Source of the DNA: Demequina sp. TMPB413
GTDB lineage: Bacteria; Actinomycetota; Actinomycetes; Actinomycetales; Demequinaceae
Reading direction: 5' to 3'
Length of the DNA: 64,000 nt
Assembly (NCBI RefSeq): GCF_020447105.2
Contig: NZ_CP096184.1
Span: 2,728,001 to 2,792,000 of the forward strand
Shown here: piece after piece, positions 48,769-56,938 of the stretch
Numbering within the stretch: position 1 is the stretch's first letter
Layout: every line of letters starts with the position of its first letter
The notes under the pieces: model-generated
The model's database searches: none
Seen by the model: only the letters and a program-made list of their open reading frames with translations
What the model was told of the DNA's origin: nothing
Position numbers and translations under genes: made by a program

Positions 48769-49755
48769 ATGGGAATCCTCGGCACCGGCATTCAGGACGG
48801 CCTCCTGCTCAAGCCAGTCACCTACCAATGGGCCATGGACCTGTACGACCAGGCGGTCGCCAACACCTGGTTCCCCAACGAGATCCAGTTGGGTGAAGAC
48901 CTCGCGGACTTCAAGAAGATGACCGATGAGGAACGTCACGCCATCACGTTCCTCATGTCGTACTTCAATCCGAACGAGCTGCTCGTCAACAAGGCCCTTG
49001 CCTTCGGCGTCTACCCCTACATCAATGCCCCCGAGTGCCACCTGTACCTCGCGAAGCAGATGTGGGAAGAGGCGAACCACTGCATGTCGTTCGAGTACGT
49101 CCTCGAGACGTTCCCGATCAACCGCGAGCAGGCCTACGACTCCCACGTGACCGAGCCCTCCATGGCCGCCAAGGAGGAGTTCGAGGTCAAGTTCATCAAG
49201 CGAATGACCGAGGAGACCCTCGACATCACCACCACCGAGGGCAAGAAGGACTTTGTCCGCAACCTCGTCGCTTACAACATCATCCTTGAGGGAATCTGGT
49301 TCTACTCGGGCTTCATGGTGGCGCTCAGCTTCCGCCAGCGGAACCTGTTGCGCAACTTCGGCTCACTCATGGACTGGGTGATCCGCGACGAGTCGCTGCA
49401 CCTCCAGTTCGGCATCAACCTGATCCTCACGGTGCTCGAAGAGAACGAGGACCTGCAGGAGGAAGAGTTCGCCAACGAGATCCGCCAGATGATCATCGGC
49501 GCGGTCGAAATGGAGGAGGCCTACAACAGGGCCCTGCTTCCCACCGGCATCCTCGGGCTCAACGCCGACTACGTGAACCAGTACGTGAAGTACCTGGCAG
49601 ACCGCCGTCTCGAGGAGCTCGGTTTCGAGCCGTACTACAACGTCTCGAACCCGGCCAAGTGGATGGCGACGGCGAATGACACCTTGCAGTTGGTGAACTT
49701 CTTCGAAGCCACCAACACCTCCTACGAGGTGAATGGGCCCACGGGCAAGAAGTAG
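48769..49755 (+). CDS. nrdB: Ribonucleotide reductase beta subunit, class Ic-like (no radical tyrosine)
   Basis: The 328-residue ferritin-fold partner of NrdA. Six metal ligands can be placed: Glu70 (NPNELLVNK), Glu101 and His104 (WEEANHCMSF), Glu174 (IILEGIWFY), Glu208 and His211 (RDESLHLQF). Where class Ia/Ib enzymes have the radical Tyr, four residues after the His, this protein has Phe108, and the first ligand is Glu rather than Asp. Chlamydia trachomatis NrdB, the type class Ic enzyme with a Mn(IV)/Fe(III) cofactor, has the same residues (E89, E120, H123, F127, E193, E227, H230) with identical spacings of 31, 73 and 34, and Tyr110 matches its Tyr129. The C-terminus lacks an obvious extended Tyr tail. 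Ribosome site AAGGAG. Confidence 0.93.
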   Translation: MGILGTGIQDGLLLKPVTYQWAMDLYDQAVANTWFPNEIQLGEDLADFKKMTDEERHAITFLMSYFNPNELLVNKALAFGVYPYINAPECHLYLAKQMWEEANHCMSFEYVLETFPINREQAYDSHVTEPSMAAKEEFEVKFIKRMTEETLDITTTEGKKDFVRNLVAYNIILEGIWFYSGFMVALSFRQRNLLRNFGSLMDWVIRDESLHLQFGINLILTVLEENEDLQEEEFANEIRQMIIGAVEMEEAYNRALLPTGILGLNADYVNQYVKYLADRRLEELGFEPYYNVSNPAKWMATANDTLQLVNFFEATNTSYEVNGPTGKK

Positions 49756-49785
49756 GGGTTGGGGTCCGCGAGCCGCGCGACTTTA

Positions 49786-49821
49786 CTTTCCGAGGGCGAT
49801 CAGGCTTGATCCCTCGGAAAG
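49786..49821. terminator. Hairpin terminator after nrdB
   Basis: An 11-bp arm CTTTCCGAGGG pairs with CCCTCGGAAAG (the inner GATCA/TGATC extends the fold), 31 bases after the nrdB stop. The remaining 215 bases to the MFS gene contain only the palindrome listed next. Confidence 0.82.
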
Positions 49822-49928
49822 CAAAGGCGCGCGTCTCGCTACGTGCGCAGTCAGGAACAGCACCCTGCGTCCGCATTGGTCCCAACTGGCACTGGCGAGG
49901 TTCAGGCCGCGCGGAATAGCCTGGCTTG

Positions 49929-49940
49929 CGAAACGTTTCG
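49929..49940. promoter_or_regulatory. LacI-type operator palindrome upstream of the MFS gene
   Basis: A perfect 12-base palindrome CGAAACGTTTCG in the context TTGCGAAACGTTTCGATTA, about 100 bases before the MFS start. It fits the LacI/GalR operator style with a central CG step. No LacI-family gene is in the window, so the regulator is unknown. Confidence 0.5.
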
Positions 49941-50036
49941 ATTAAAGGCGGCTATCGCCGCAAACCCCTCGACGACGCGGGCGCCCCACCCGTGCGTCCC
50001 GTCGCGCCATGACTCGATCAGGAGGCAGCGCGCTCC

Positions 50037-51296
50037 ATGACTGCGCCCACGACGGTCGCCACCGCGACCCCCACCGTCCACGCCAACTACGGCGACACCC
50101 TCACCAAGGCGCAGCGGCTGACCTATGTCCTCATGCTGGGCGCGCTCGTCGCGCTCGGCCCCTTCACGATCGATCTGTACTTGCCAGCGTTCCCGTCGGT
50201 GGCGTCGGACCTCGCCACGTCGGCCGCGGCGATCCAACTGACGCTGACGGCCACCACCGTCGGCTTCGGACTCGGCCAACTCATCGTGGGGCCGCTATCT
50301 GACGCCATGGGACGTAGGCGCCCCTTGCTCATCGCCACTTCGGTGCACATCGTTGCGAGCGTCGGCGTGGCCATGGCTCCCTCCGTCGAGTGGGTCATGG
50401 CAGGCCGAGTCGTACAAGGAATGGGCGCTGCGGGTGGCGCGGTCGTCGCGATGGCGGTGGTCCGCGACCTGTTCGGTGGGCAACGCCTCATCAGGATGCT
50501 GTCGCGATTGGCACTCGTGATGGGTTTCGCGCCTGTCTTCGCGCCGGTCATCGGCTCGCAACTGTTGCGATTCGTCGAGTGGCGCGGCGTCTTCGTCTTC
50601 CTTGCCGCATACGGGCTCATCGTGACGGCCGTGGCCGGATTCATCCTCGTCGAAACCCTGCCCCATGAACGGCGAGGCCGCTTCTCCAGCGCCACCGTGG
50701 CGCGGCGCTACCGGCGCCTAGTCAAGGACCCCGCATTCATCGGGATTGCGGTGGTCGGTGCTGCGACGTTCACCGCGCTATTCGCCTATCTGTCCGCCTC
50801 CTCCTTCATCTTCCAGGACGTGTTCGGGCTGACGGCCCAGCAGTTCGGCCTTGTCTTCGGCCTCAACTCCATAGGACTTGTCGCAGGCACCCAGATCTCC
50901 GCTCGCCTGATGCGTCACGTCGCTCCACGAGTCGTGACCGCAGGAGGCCTCGGAATTATGACGGCAGGCGCGCTAGGGCTCCTGGTGTCGTCGCTGCTCG
51001 ACGCCGGACTGCTTGGCGTCGTCATCCCGCTGTTCTTTGTCATCGCGCCCGCTGGGCTCGTGATGCCCACCGTCCAGGTCATGGCCCTCGCGGACCACGC
51101 GACGGAGGCAGGCACGGCCGCGTCGCTCATCGGGGCAGCAAACATGGGCATCGCGGGGGCAGTCTCACCTCTGGTCGGCATCGGCGGAAACTCGCCAACG
51201 GCGATGGCTGTGGTGATGCTGGGAGCGCTCATGGTGGGCCAGGCGAGCCTGTGGCTCGTCGTGCGAGGCCGTACGACCAACGAAGTGATGGCCTGA
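50037..51296 (+). CDS. MFS multidrug exporter, Bcr/CflA family
   Basis: A 419-residue major facilitator with 12 helices. The loop 2-3 motif reads GPLSDAMGRRRPLL, motif C-like gapless helices follow (GAAGGAVVAMAVVRDLF matches the Bcr/CflA RALQGxGAAxGxVVxxAVVRD pattern), and the N-terminal GPFTIDLYLPAFP is the Bcr/CflA hallmark. Likely a proton-coupled drug efflux pump (bicyclomycin/chloramphenicol family); the substrate is inferred only at family level. ATG at 50037 with AGGAGG upstream. Confidence 0.93.
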   Translation: MTAPTTVATATPTVHANYGDTLTKAQRLTYVLMLGALVALGPFTIDLYLPAFPSVASDLATSAAAIQLTLTATTVGFGLGQLIVGPLSDAMGRRRPLLIATSVHIVASVGVAMAPSVEWVMAGRVVQGMGAAGGAVVAMAVVRDLFGGQRLIRMLSRLALVMGFAPVFAPVIGSQLLRFVEWRGVFVFLAAYGLIVTAVAGFILVETLPHERRGRFSSATVARRYRRLVKDPAFIGIAVVGAATFTALFAYLSASSFIFQDVFGLTAQQFGLVFGLNSIGLVAGTQISARLMRHVAPRVVTAGGLGIMTAGALGLLVSSLLDAGLLGVVIPLFFVIAPAGLVMPTVQVMALADHATEAGTAASLIGAANMGIAGAVSPLVGIGGNSPTAMAVVMLGALMVGQASLWLVVRGRTTNEVMA

Positions 51297-51359
51297 GGCC
51301 CGCCGAAAGGCTCCAGCGCACCCCCGCGCGGCCCCCTTCATGGTGAGTAGGTTGGGCTC

Positions 51360-51968
51360 ATGACTCGACGCGTGGCCATTCTGCTCTTCGATGACTTCGA
51401 CCTCATTGACGCTGGCGGGCCTTACGAGGTCTTTCTCACCGCGTCGCGCCTAGCGGAACGCGATGGACTCCCGCCTCAATACGAGGTGCTGTTGGTGAGC
51501 CCGTCCGGTGCCGACGCCGTAGCGTTCGGGGGCATGACGCTGACGGGCCTTCAGGAGGCTTCGGCCGTCGGCCGGGTCGACATTGCCATCGTCCCAGGCA
51601 CGATCGATGTGGCGCGAGCAGTCGCTGACTCGGCACTTGCCGCCGCAGTCGAGGCCCTACTCGGCGCGAGCGAGGTCACTGCCTCCGTCTGTACCGGAGC
51701 GTTTCTCTTGGCTGAGGCGGGGGCGCTCGTTGGCAAGAGCGCTACCACGCACTGGGAGGACGTGCCTCAACTAGCCCAGGCGGGGGGTGTACGCGAGGCG
51801 AGAACGGGCGTGCGGTGGGTCGACGAAGGCGCCATCGTGACGTCAGGCGGGCTCACGTCGGGAATCCACATGGCCCTTCATCTGGTGGCTCGCGACCATG
51901 GCGTGGAGCACGCGGTCCGTACCGCGCGGCAACTCGACCTCCCGTGGGATCCGGCCGGCGTTTCGTAA
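51360..51968 (+). CDS. DJ-1/PfpI family protein
   Basis: A 202-residue class I glutamine-amidotransferase-like protein. The nucleophile elbow is Cys111 in TASVCTGAFLLAEAGAL, with an acidic residue in LLFDDFDLIDAGGPYEV (a DJ-1 superfamily Asp/Glu pair) and THWEDVPQL after it. The closest known relatives are isonitrile hydratase (InhA) and the ligand domain of AraC-type GATase regulators, but no HTH is attached here. It follows the MFS gene by 63 bases and may be cotranscribed. Function not assignable. Confidence 0.9.
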   Translation: MTRRVAILLFDDFDLIDAGGPYEVFLTASRLAERDGLPPQYEVLLVSPSGADAVAFGGMTLTGLQEASAVGRVDIAIVPGTIDVARAVADSALAAAVEALLGASEVTASVCTGAFLLAEAGALVGKSATTHWEDVPQLAQAGGVREARTGVRWVDEGAIVTSGGLTSGIHMALHLVARDHGVEHAVRTARQLDLPWDPAGVS

Positions 51969-52010
51969 CCGCCCGCGCCACCCCTCCCAGTGAGCGGTGA
52001 CCGCCTCTGG

Positions 52011-55000
52011 CTACTCGTCGGAGATCGTCACCGTGAGGGTGCTCAGCAGGAAGTTGTCGCCAGCGGTGCTGACGGTCACGGTGTGGACGCCCTGAGCGAC
52101 GCTGGCTGGCCGGAACAACTTTGCGTCGACGCCGAGCGTGTTGGCGTACTTGCCGCCGAACGCAGTGGAGTCCGCCGCGTTGCCGATGGCGCCATCGACG
52201 GCACCCGTGCCGTTCCATTGGAGTGGCATGTAGGTGGCATCGTCGACGTCGAGGCGGTCCCCGGTGAGGGCGCGGTCAGCTTCCCACGCAGTCCAGCCGA
52301 CGGTGACGTTGGCGTCCGACGACGTGGCGAACTGCACGTTCGCCGCCTTGCCAGAGGAGATCCACTGCGCTCCATCGAAGATCGCCACTCGCGAGTTTGC
52401 CAGGGTCGGGTCTTCGTAGATGACCGTCAGCGCAAAGCCGCCGTAATAGGTCTTGTCTCCATCGGTCATGGTCGATGGGAGAGCGATGTCGGCAAGCGAC
52501 CAGGTGCCTTCGAAGGCGTCGGCGTCCAGGAGCTCCGTGACGTCCAGGCGAGAGCGGTAGTACAGCCTGCCGCCTTCCTCCCGTTCCGCCGTGTTGTCCG
52601 CCGTGATCGCAGCGTAGTCCGCGGCGCCAGGGAGCTTGAGACGTGCGCTTGCGAGCTCGCCAACCATTGTGTCCGTCGCGACCCGGTTGGCCGACCACTC
52701 AAGAAGTGCGTACTCGACCTTGGCGCCCTCCGGCAGGTCAAGCTGAGTGGAGGCGGAATTGCGGATGCCGCCTGCCTCGTTCAGCGGAGTCATGACCCAG
52801 TTGTTGTTGTTGAACTTGCTGTCGGTAGAGGTTCCGACATAGTTCATGACGTCCGCGCAACGCGAGTCCGCATCCGGACCACAGCCAAGGAGCGTGGCAC
52901 CCACGTGGATCGCGGCAACTTGGCCCTCCGTGGAGTAGTCGACGTCCACGTCCTCTTCGTCGTCCAGATCTTCCAGACCGGTCAGGACGCTGTAGGTGAC
53001 GTGCTGTTCGCCGGAGGTGACGGAGAACGTGGTCTGCGCGTCCTCCGCGAGGTCAGAGTTGACCACCAGGTCAAGGTCGAGAGTGGCGTCGCTGCCTGCA
53101 GGCAGGACCGGCAGGATGCAGTCTGCGGTGGCAGTGTCATCGCTCAGCGTGCACTCCCATTCGCCGCTCGTGATGACGCCTTCGACGGCGAAGCGCATGT
53201 AGGACGCCAACCGCGACTGCGGGTACACCGCCGTGCCGCCACCGGCGGGGCTCGCCGCGGGCGGGGCGAAGCTCAGACCGGCGGGAAGGGTGATGATCGC
53301 ATCGATGGTGTCTGCGGCCGCGTCCCCTTGGTTGGATAGCGCCATCCCGATGACGGGCGCCGACCGGGTGATCTCTAGGTAGTCCAGCGGGGCCTTGCCA
53401 AGTGCAAGAACGGCCGTTGGCGTCGGGCCGCCGGTGCCACCACCGGACTCACCGCCAGTCTCACCGCCAGTCGAACCACCGGTCTCACCACCAGTCTCAC
53501 CACCGGTCTCACCGCCAGTCTCACCGCCAGTCTCACCGCCGGTCTCACCGCCGGTCTCACCGCCGGTCTCACCGCCAGTCGAACCGCCGGTCGTTGACCC
53601 GGTGTTCGCGCCAGCTGTCGGACCGGGGGTCGAACCAATCGTGGTGCCAACCGCTGCGCCCCCGTGACTGCCGGGAGCCTCAGGGGCCGGATCGATCTCT
53701 GGTTCTTCGACAGGTGGCGTGGTCGCTGGCGGCTGCTCGTCGGACGGCTGCTCACCGCGCCCGTCGTCCGTGTTGGGCGCCGGCGGCGGCGTGTTCGAGG
53801 TGTCCGGGAGAATGTTGGCAACAGACGCGGGCGGCGGGTCACTCTCGAAAGCGCCAAAGTAGCCTGCCCCGGCGACGGCCATGGTGGTGACTCCGACGAC
53901 TGCCGCTGCAGGGAGCAGAAAACTTCCAAGTCCCGCGAAGGCACTGGAAAGGGTCGTCGCGGTGCTTGCAGTGCCGGCGGCCGCCGCCGCACTGGCAACA
54001 GAGGAGGTGCCTGCGGCGCCGAGAACTGAGGTGCCTGCGGCGCCAGAGGTTGCCGCAGAGGTGGCGGCGGCAGTGGCCGCAGTGCCACTCGCCCCACCGG
54101 TGGTGAAGGCGGCACCGACGCCGACCGCTGTGGCGGTCCCGACCGCGGCCACGCCAGACGTACCTGCGCCGCCAGCGCCCGCAGCCACTGCCGAACCAGA
54201 GCCGGCGGTGGCACCCGCGCCAGCGCCGGTCGCAGCGCCGAGGGTTCCGCCGATAGGCAGCCCACCTTCGAGGGCAGAGATTCCCGCTGCACCAAGCACG
54301 AGCGGCGCGATGATGCCTCGCATGCCTCTGTTGACGTCTTGGAGTTCGGCCACGAGCGCCGCACACTTCTCGCACGTATTGACGTGTTCGTCGACCCGCG
54401 ACGACTCTCGCTTGTTGAGGCCGCCGCGCACGAAGGCTCCAAGCTGCGAGTTCACCGCCAGGCAGTTCACATCTTCCGCAGTCGCGAGATGCTGTTGCAG
54501 GTAGGCCTGGCGCAACGCTTCGCGTGCCCGGTATGACAGCGCCGCTACACCGTTGGCCGACAGGCCAAGCAGGGGTGCGATCTCCTTGGGACTCTTCTTC
54601 TCGACCTCCGTGTACCAGAGCACGGCTTGCCAGCGTTCTGGTAGCGAAGAGAAGGCGTGCGCCACGAGCCCTTGCTCGAAGTTGGCCATTGCAGGCTCGT
54701 CGGAAGAGGCTTCGTAGCCGAGCGCCGACTCGTAGGGCGACATGTCCTCGCGTGGCCTGGTGCGGATCCCCTTGTTGATGAGATCCATGCCGGTGCGGCG
54801 AACGATCGTGAAGAGATAGGCGCGGAAGGCGAGGTCAGGGCCATCGCCCCGCTGCAGTGCACGCAGCACCCGCGAGAAGGCCTCGGAGACGACGTCGTCG
54901 ATGTCCGTGGGCGTGTTCGTGTACTGCGCGGCCACCTTGCGCGCTGCGGAGGCGTGGCGCTCGTAGAGCACGCCAAAAGCCGCCGAGTCGCCGGCGCGCA

Positions 55001-55064
55001 CGCCTGCGATCAGCTCTGGATCGCTAGACGTTTCCGTCCATAACGCGATCATCTCTTGGCCCAT
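52011..55064 (-). CDS. ECF sigma factor fused to anti-sigma zinc finger, membrane helix and surface domain
   Basis: One 1017-residue polypeptide. Region 2 at about 15-100 (ERHASAARKVAAQYTNTPTDIDDVVSEAFSR) and region 4 at about 135-190 (LPERWQAVLWYTEVEKKSPKEIAPLLGLSANGVAALSYRAREALRQ) form an ECF sigma factor. A zinc anti-sigma motif H227-X3-C231-X2-C234 follows, then a Gly/Ala-rich stretch (250-375), a membrane helix (about 378-402), a Pro-rich linker, a Gly-Gly-Glu-Thr repeat tract (about 487-545), a DUF11-like strand region, and a C-terminal beta-rich surface domain of about 230 residues (YGGFALTVIYEDP...VAIFDG). It recalls the ECF52-type multidomain sigma factors of actinobacteria (subgroup from memory). 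ATG 55064 is chosen over upstream frames because region 2 begins soon after. Confidence 0.88.
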   Translation of the reverse strand: MGQEMIALWTETSSDPELIAGVRAGDSAAFGVLYERHASAARKVAAQYTNTPTDIDDVVSEAFSRVLRALQRGDGPDLAFRAYLFTIVRRTGMDLINKGIRTRPREDMSPYESALGYEASSDEPAMANFEQGLVAHAFSSLPERWQAVLWYTEVEKKSPKEIAPLLGLSANGVAALSYRAREALRQAYLQQHLATAEDVNCLAVNSQLGAFVRGGLNKRESSRVDEHVNTCEKCAALVAELQDVNRGMRGIIAPLVLGAAGISALEGGLPIGGTLGAATGAGAGATAGSGSAVAAGAGGAGTSGVAAVGTATAVGVGAAFTTGGASGTAATAAATSAATSGAAGTSVLGAAGTSSVASAAAAAGTASTATTLSSAFAGLGSFLLPAAAVVGVTTMAVAGAGYFGAFESDPPPASVANILPDTSNTPPPAPNTDDGRGEQPSDEQPPATTPPVEEPEIDPAPEAPGSHGGAAVGTTIGSTPGPTAGANTGSTTGGSTGGETGGETGGETGGETGGETGGETGGETGGETGGSTGGETGGESGGGTGGPTPTAVLALGKAPLDYLEITRSAPVIGMALSNQGDAAADTIDAIITLPAGLSFAPPAASPAGGGTAVYPQSRLASYMRFAVEGVITSGEWECTLSDDTATADCILPVLPAGSDATLDLDLVVNSDLAEDAQTTFSVTSGEQHVTYSVLTGLEDLDDEEDVDVDYSTEGQVAAIHVGATLLGCGPDADSRCADVMNYVGTSTDSKFNNNNWVMTPLNEAGGIRNSASTQLDLPEGAKVEYALLEWSANRVATDTMVGELASARLKLPGAADYAAITADNTAEREEGGRLYYRSRLDVTELLDADAFEGTWSLADIALPSTMTDGDKTYYGGFALTVIYEDPTLANSRVAIFDGAQWISSGKAANVQFATSSDANVTVGWTAWEADRALTGDRLDVDDATYMPLQWNGTGAVDGAIGNAADSTAFGGKYANTLGVDAKLFRPASVAQGVHTVTVSTAGDNFLLSTLTVTISDE
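53448..53590. repeat. 12-bp tandem repeat encoding Gly-Gly-Glu-Thr
   Basis: About a dozen near-identical 12-base units (plus strand CCGGTCTCACCG or CCAGTCTCACCA variants) encode GGET/GGST repeats in the extracytoplasmic linker of the sigma/anti-sigma fusion. The unit is a multiple of three, so length can change without loss of frame. Confidence 0.9.
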
Positions 55065-55245
55065 GTACTCGTCCGCCCTGCCCGGTGTGGGGAGATTCGT
55101 GCCCCTATCGTCTCCCCTTTGGGGGGTAATGCACAAGATCTCCCCCAGGTGGTATTGATCACATGGTGCGTGTGCGGCGTGTCGATGCGTCAAGAAACCC
55201 TCGCAAAGCGCGTCATAGAGGGGACCGTGGTCCCTCTCATGACAC

Positions 55246-56019
55246 ATGACGGGCAACGACCACCTCACGGGAACCGTGGGAACCTCGACTCTTCTGCACG
55301 CGTGGCAGACGGCGAGCATTGATTCTTGCTGGCTGCGACCGGGTGACTGGTACACGCCAGCGGTCGAGGCCCTCGTCGAGGCCTTGGAGGCTCGACTCGA
55401 CACCGCACCCGCAGCATTCCGCCTGGGTCAAGCGCGATCAGAGTCTGGCGTGGGGATCACAGAGGCGATCGACGACATGGCGGTGTTGTTCCGCTCCGCC
55501 GGCTTCGAGTCGGCGCCGATTCGCTCCATCCGCGCCTTGTGCGAGGGATGGACAGAGGGCACTGTTGCCTCTCCGGCCGCGCCGCAAATGGCGGACCCAG
55601 AATCTGGACTTGGCACGGCTGAGTACCTGACCCAACGCCTGTCCGAGGTATATGGGGCCGCCAAGCGACACGGCACCACGGTGACGGAAACTCACGCTCT
55701 GGTGATGATCGACGTGTCCGTTATCGACGCCGATCCGTGGCAACGGATGGCGCGCAATGCCGCCGTCGGGCAGGCACTCAAGAGCGCCTACGGAGATGGC
55801 CATCCCATGGCGAGACTGGGTGACGGCCTCTACGCCGTGCTCGTTGAGCGAGGGACCTCCCTCGGCAAGGGAGTCGCGGTGCTCCGCGATCACATCTCGG
55901 ATCGTGCCTTGACCATGAGCGTGGGCAACCTGATGCGTCAGCCACCCCGCGTGTGGATCGAGTCGCTCCCTGACACACACGCCTACGCGCACGACTTGAT
56001 TGAATCGATGCAGCGTTAG
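55246..56019 (+). CDS. Degenerate GGDEF-like protein
   Basis: A 257-residue soluble protein. The C-terminal half follows the order of a GGDEF domain: DPESGLGTAEYLTQRLSEVY (117-136, compare DxLTGLxNRRxL), ALVMIDVSVID (151-161, compare LxxxDxDxFK), WQRMARNAAVGQALKSAY, and MARLGDGLYAVLVER (188-202) where a diguanylate cyclase has ARxGGDEFxxLL. The signature is thus reduced to G-D-G-L-Y, so cyclase activity is not expected. The N-terminal 110 residues match nothing I know. It is divergent from the sigma/anti-sigma gene with 181 bases between, which include the palindrome CCCCTTTGGGG. Start ATG 55246 lacks a strong ribosome site. Confidence 0.65.
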   Translation: MTGNDHLTGTVGTSTLLHAWQTASIDSCWLRPGDWYTPAVEALVEALEARLDTAPAAFRLGQARSESGVGITEAIDDMAVLFRSAGFESAPIRSIRALCEGWTEGTVASPAAPQMADPESGLGTAEYLTQRLSEVYGAAKRHGTTVTETHALVMIDVSVIDADPWQRMARNAAVGQALKSAYGDGHPMARLGDGLYAVLVERGTSLGKGVAVLRDHISDRALTMSVGNLMRQPPRVWIESLPDTHAYAHDLIESMQR

Positions 56020-56030
56020 TGCGACCCGTG

Positions 56031-56073
56031 GGTTGCGGTGCGTGGCGCGCTGAGGGCGCCACGCACCGCAACC
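56031..56073. terminator. 18-bp perfect hairpin between convergent genes
   Basis: GGTTGCGGTGCGTGGCGC pairs perfectly with GCGCCACGCACCGCAACC across a 7-base loop, between the stop codons at 56019 and 56102. It has no T tract but sits where a bidirectional terminator is needed. Confidence 0.8.
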
Positions 56074-56101
56074 ACAGGTGGTGCGAGAAGCACCCGCGCG
56101 G

Positions 56102-56938
56102 CTAGGCCTTGCGGTTGTAGGCCCTGATGGCGAGCGGTGCAAACACGGCGACGAAGATCGCGCACCACAGGAGCGTCCACGCCACGGGTGACTGCCAGTT
56201 GCCGTCGTTGGCCGCGACCGGGCCAAGAGCGGGGTCGTTCCACAGCGCGCGGAGCGCCTCGACGAGGTGTGACAGCGGATTGGCGTTCGCGAACGCGGCC
56301 AACCAGCTTGGCATCGACTCAGTGGGCACGAAGGCGTTTGAGGCGAAGGTGAGCGGGAACAGCGTCATGAAGACGATGCCTTGCACGGCCCGTTGCGAGC
56401 GTGCCATCAGGCCGATGAGCATCGGCCCCCAGGCCAAGCACAAGGCAAACAGAATCGCGAGCGCCATGCCGCCCAGGAAGTGCCAGATGGACGTGCCGAT
56501 GCGGAATCCGAGCGCGTAGCCAGTGCCGACCATGATGCCGATCAGGAGGACGTAGCGCACCACGTCACCAAGCACCGCGCCAAACAGAGGCGCCACTCTG
56601 GAAATCGGCAGGGAACGGAAGCGGTCGAAGATTCCCTTCTCCATGTCCGCATTGAGCTGGATGCCAATGCCGACCGACGCGAAGGCGATGTTCTGGCCGA
56701 TGATTCCGGTGACGAGCAGCGGCAGATAGTCCTGGACTGAACCGGAGATGGCGCCCCCGAAGATGTAGGCGAACAGCAGGGTGAACATGATGGGCGACAG
56801 GGTGACGTCAATGAGCCCCTCTGGAGTGCGCCACGTCTTGACGAGCGAGCGCTTGGCAAGCACCCACGAGTGCCGCAGCATGTCGCCCGGCCCGTGGGGG
56901 ATGACTTCTACCTCATGGGTAGCGCCTGCGATGGTCAT
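56102..56938 (-). CDS. ABC-2 type exporter permease (DrrB family)
   Basis: A 278-residue membrane protein with six helices. DrrB/NodJ features: an N-terminal cytoplasmic HSWVLAKRSLVKTWRTPEGL, YIFGGAISG, DRFRSLPISRVAPLFGAVLGDV between helices 2 and 3, and FMTLFPLTFASNAFVPTESMPSWL near helix 5. The ATG overlaps the stop of the upstream ATPase gene (ATGA), so the two form one exporter, most like the daunorubicin-type efflux systems. Confidence 0.94.
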   Translation of the reverse strand: MTIAGATHEVEVIPHGPGDMLRHSWVLAKRSLVKTWRTPEGLIDVTLSPIMFTLLFAYIFGGAISGSVQDYLPLLVTGIIGQNIAFASVGIGIQLNADMEKGIFDRFRSLPISRVAPLFGAVLGDVVRYVLLIGIMVGTGYALGFRIGTSIWHFLGGMALAILFALCLAWGPMLIGLMARSQRAVQGIVFMTLFPLTFASNAFVPTESMPSWLAAFANANPLSHLVEALRALWNDPALGPVAANDGNWQSPVAWTLLWCAIFVAVFAPLAIRAYNRKA

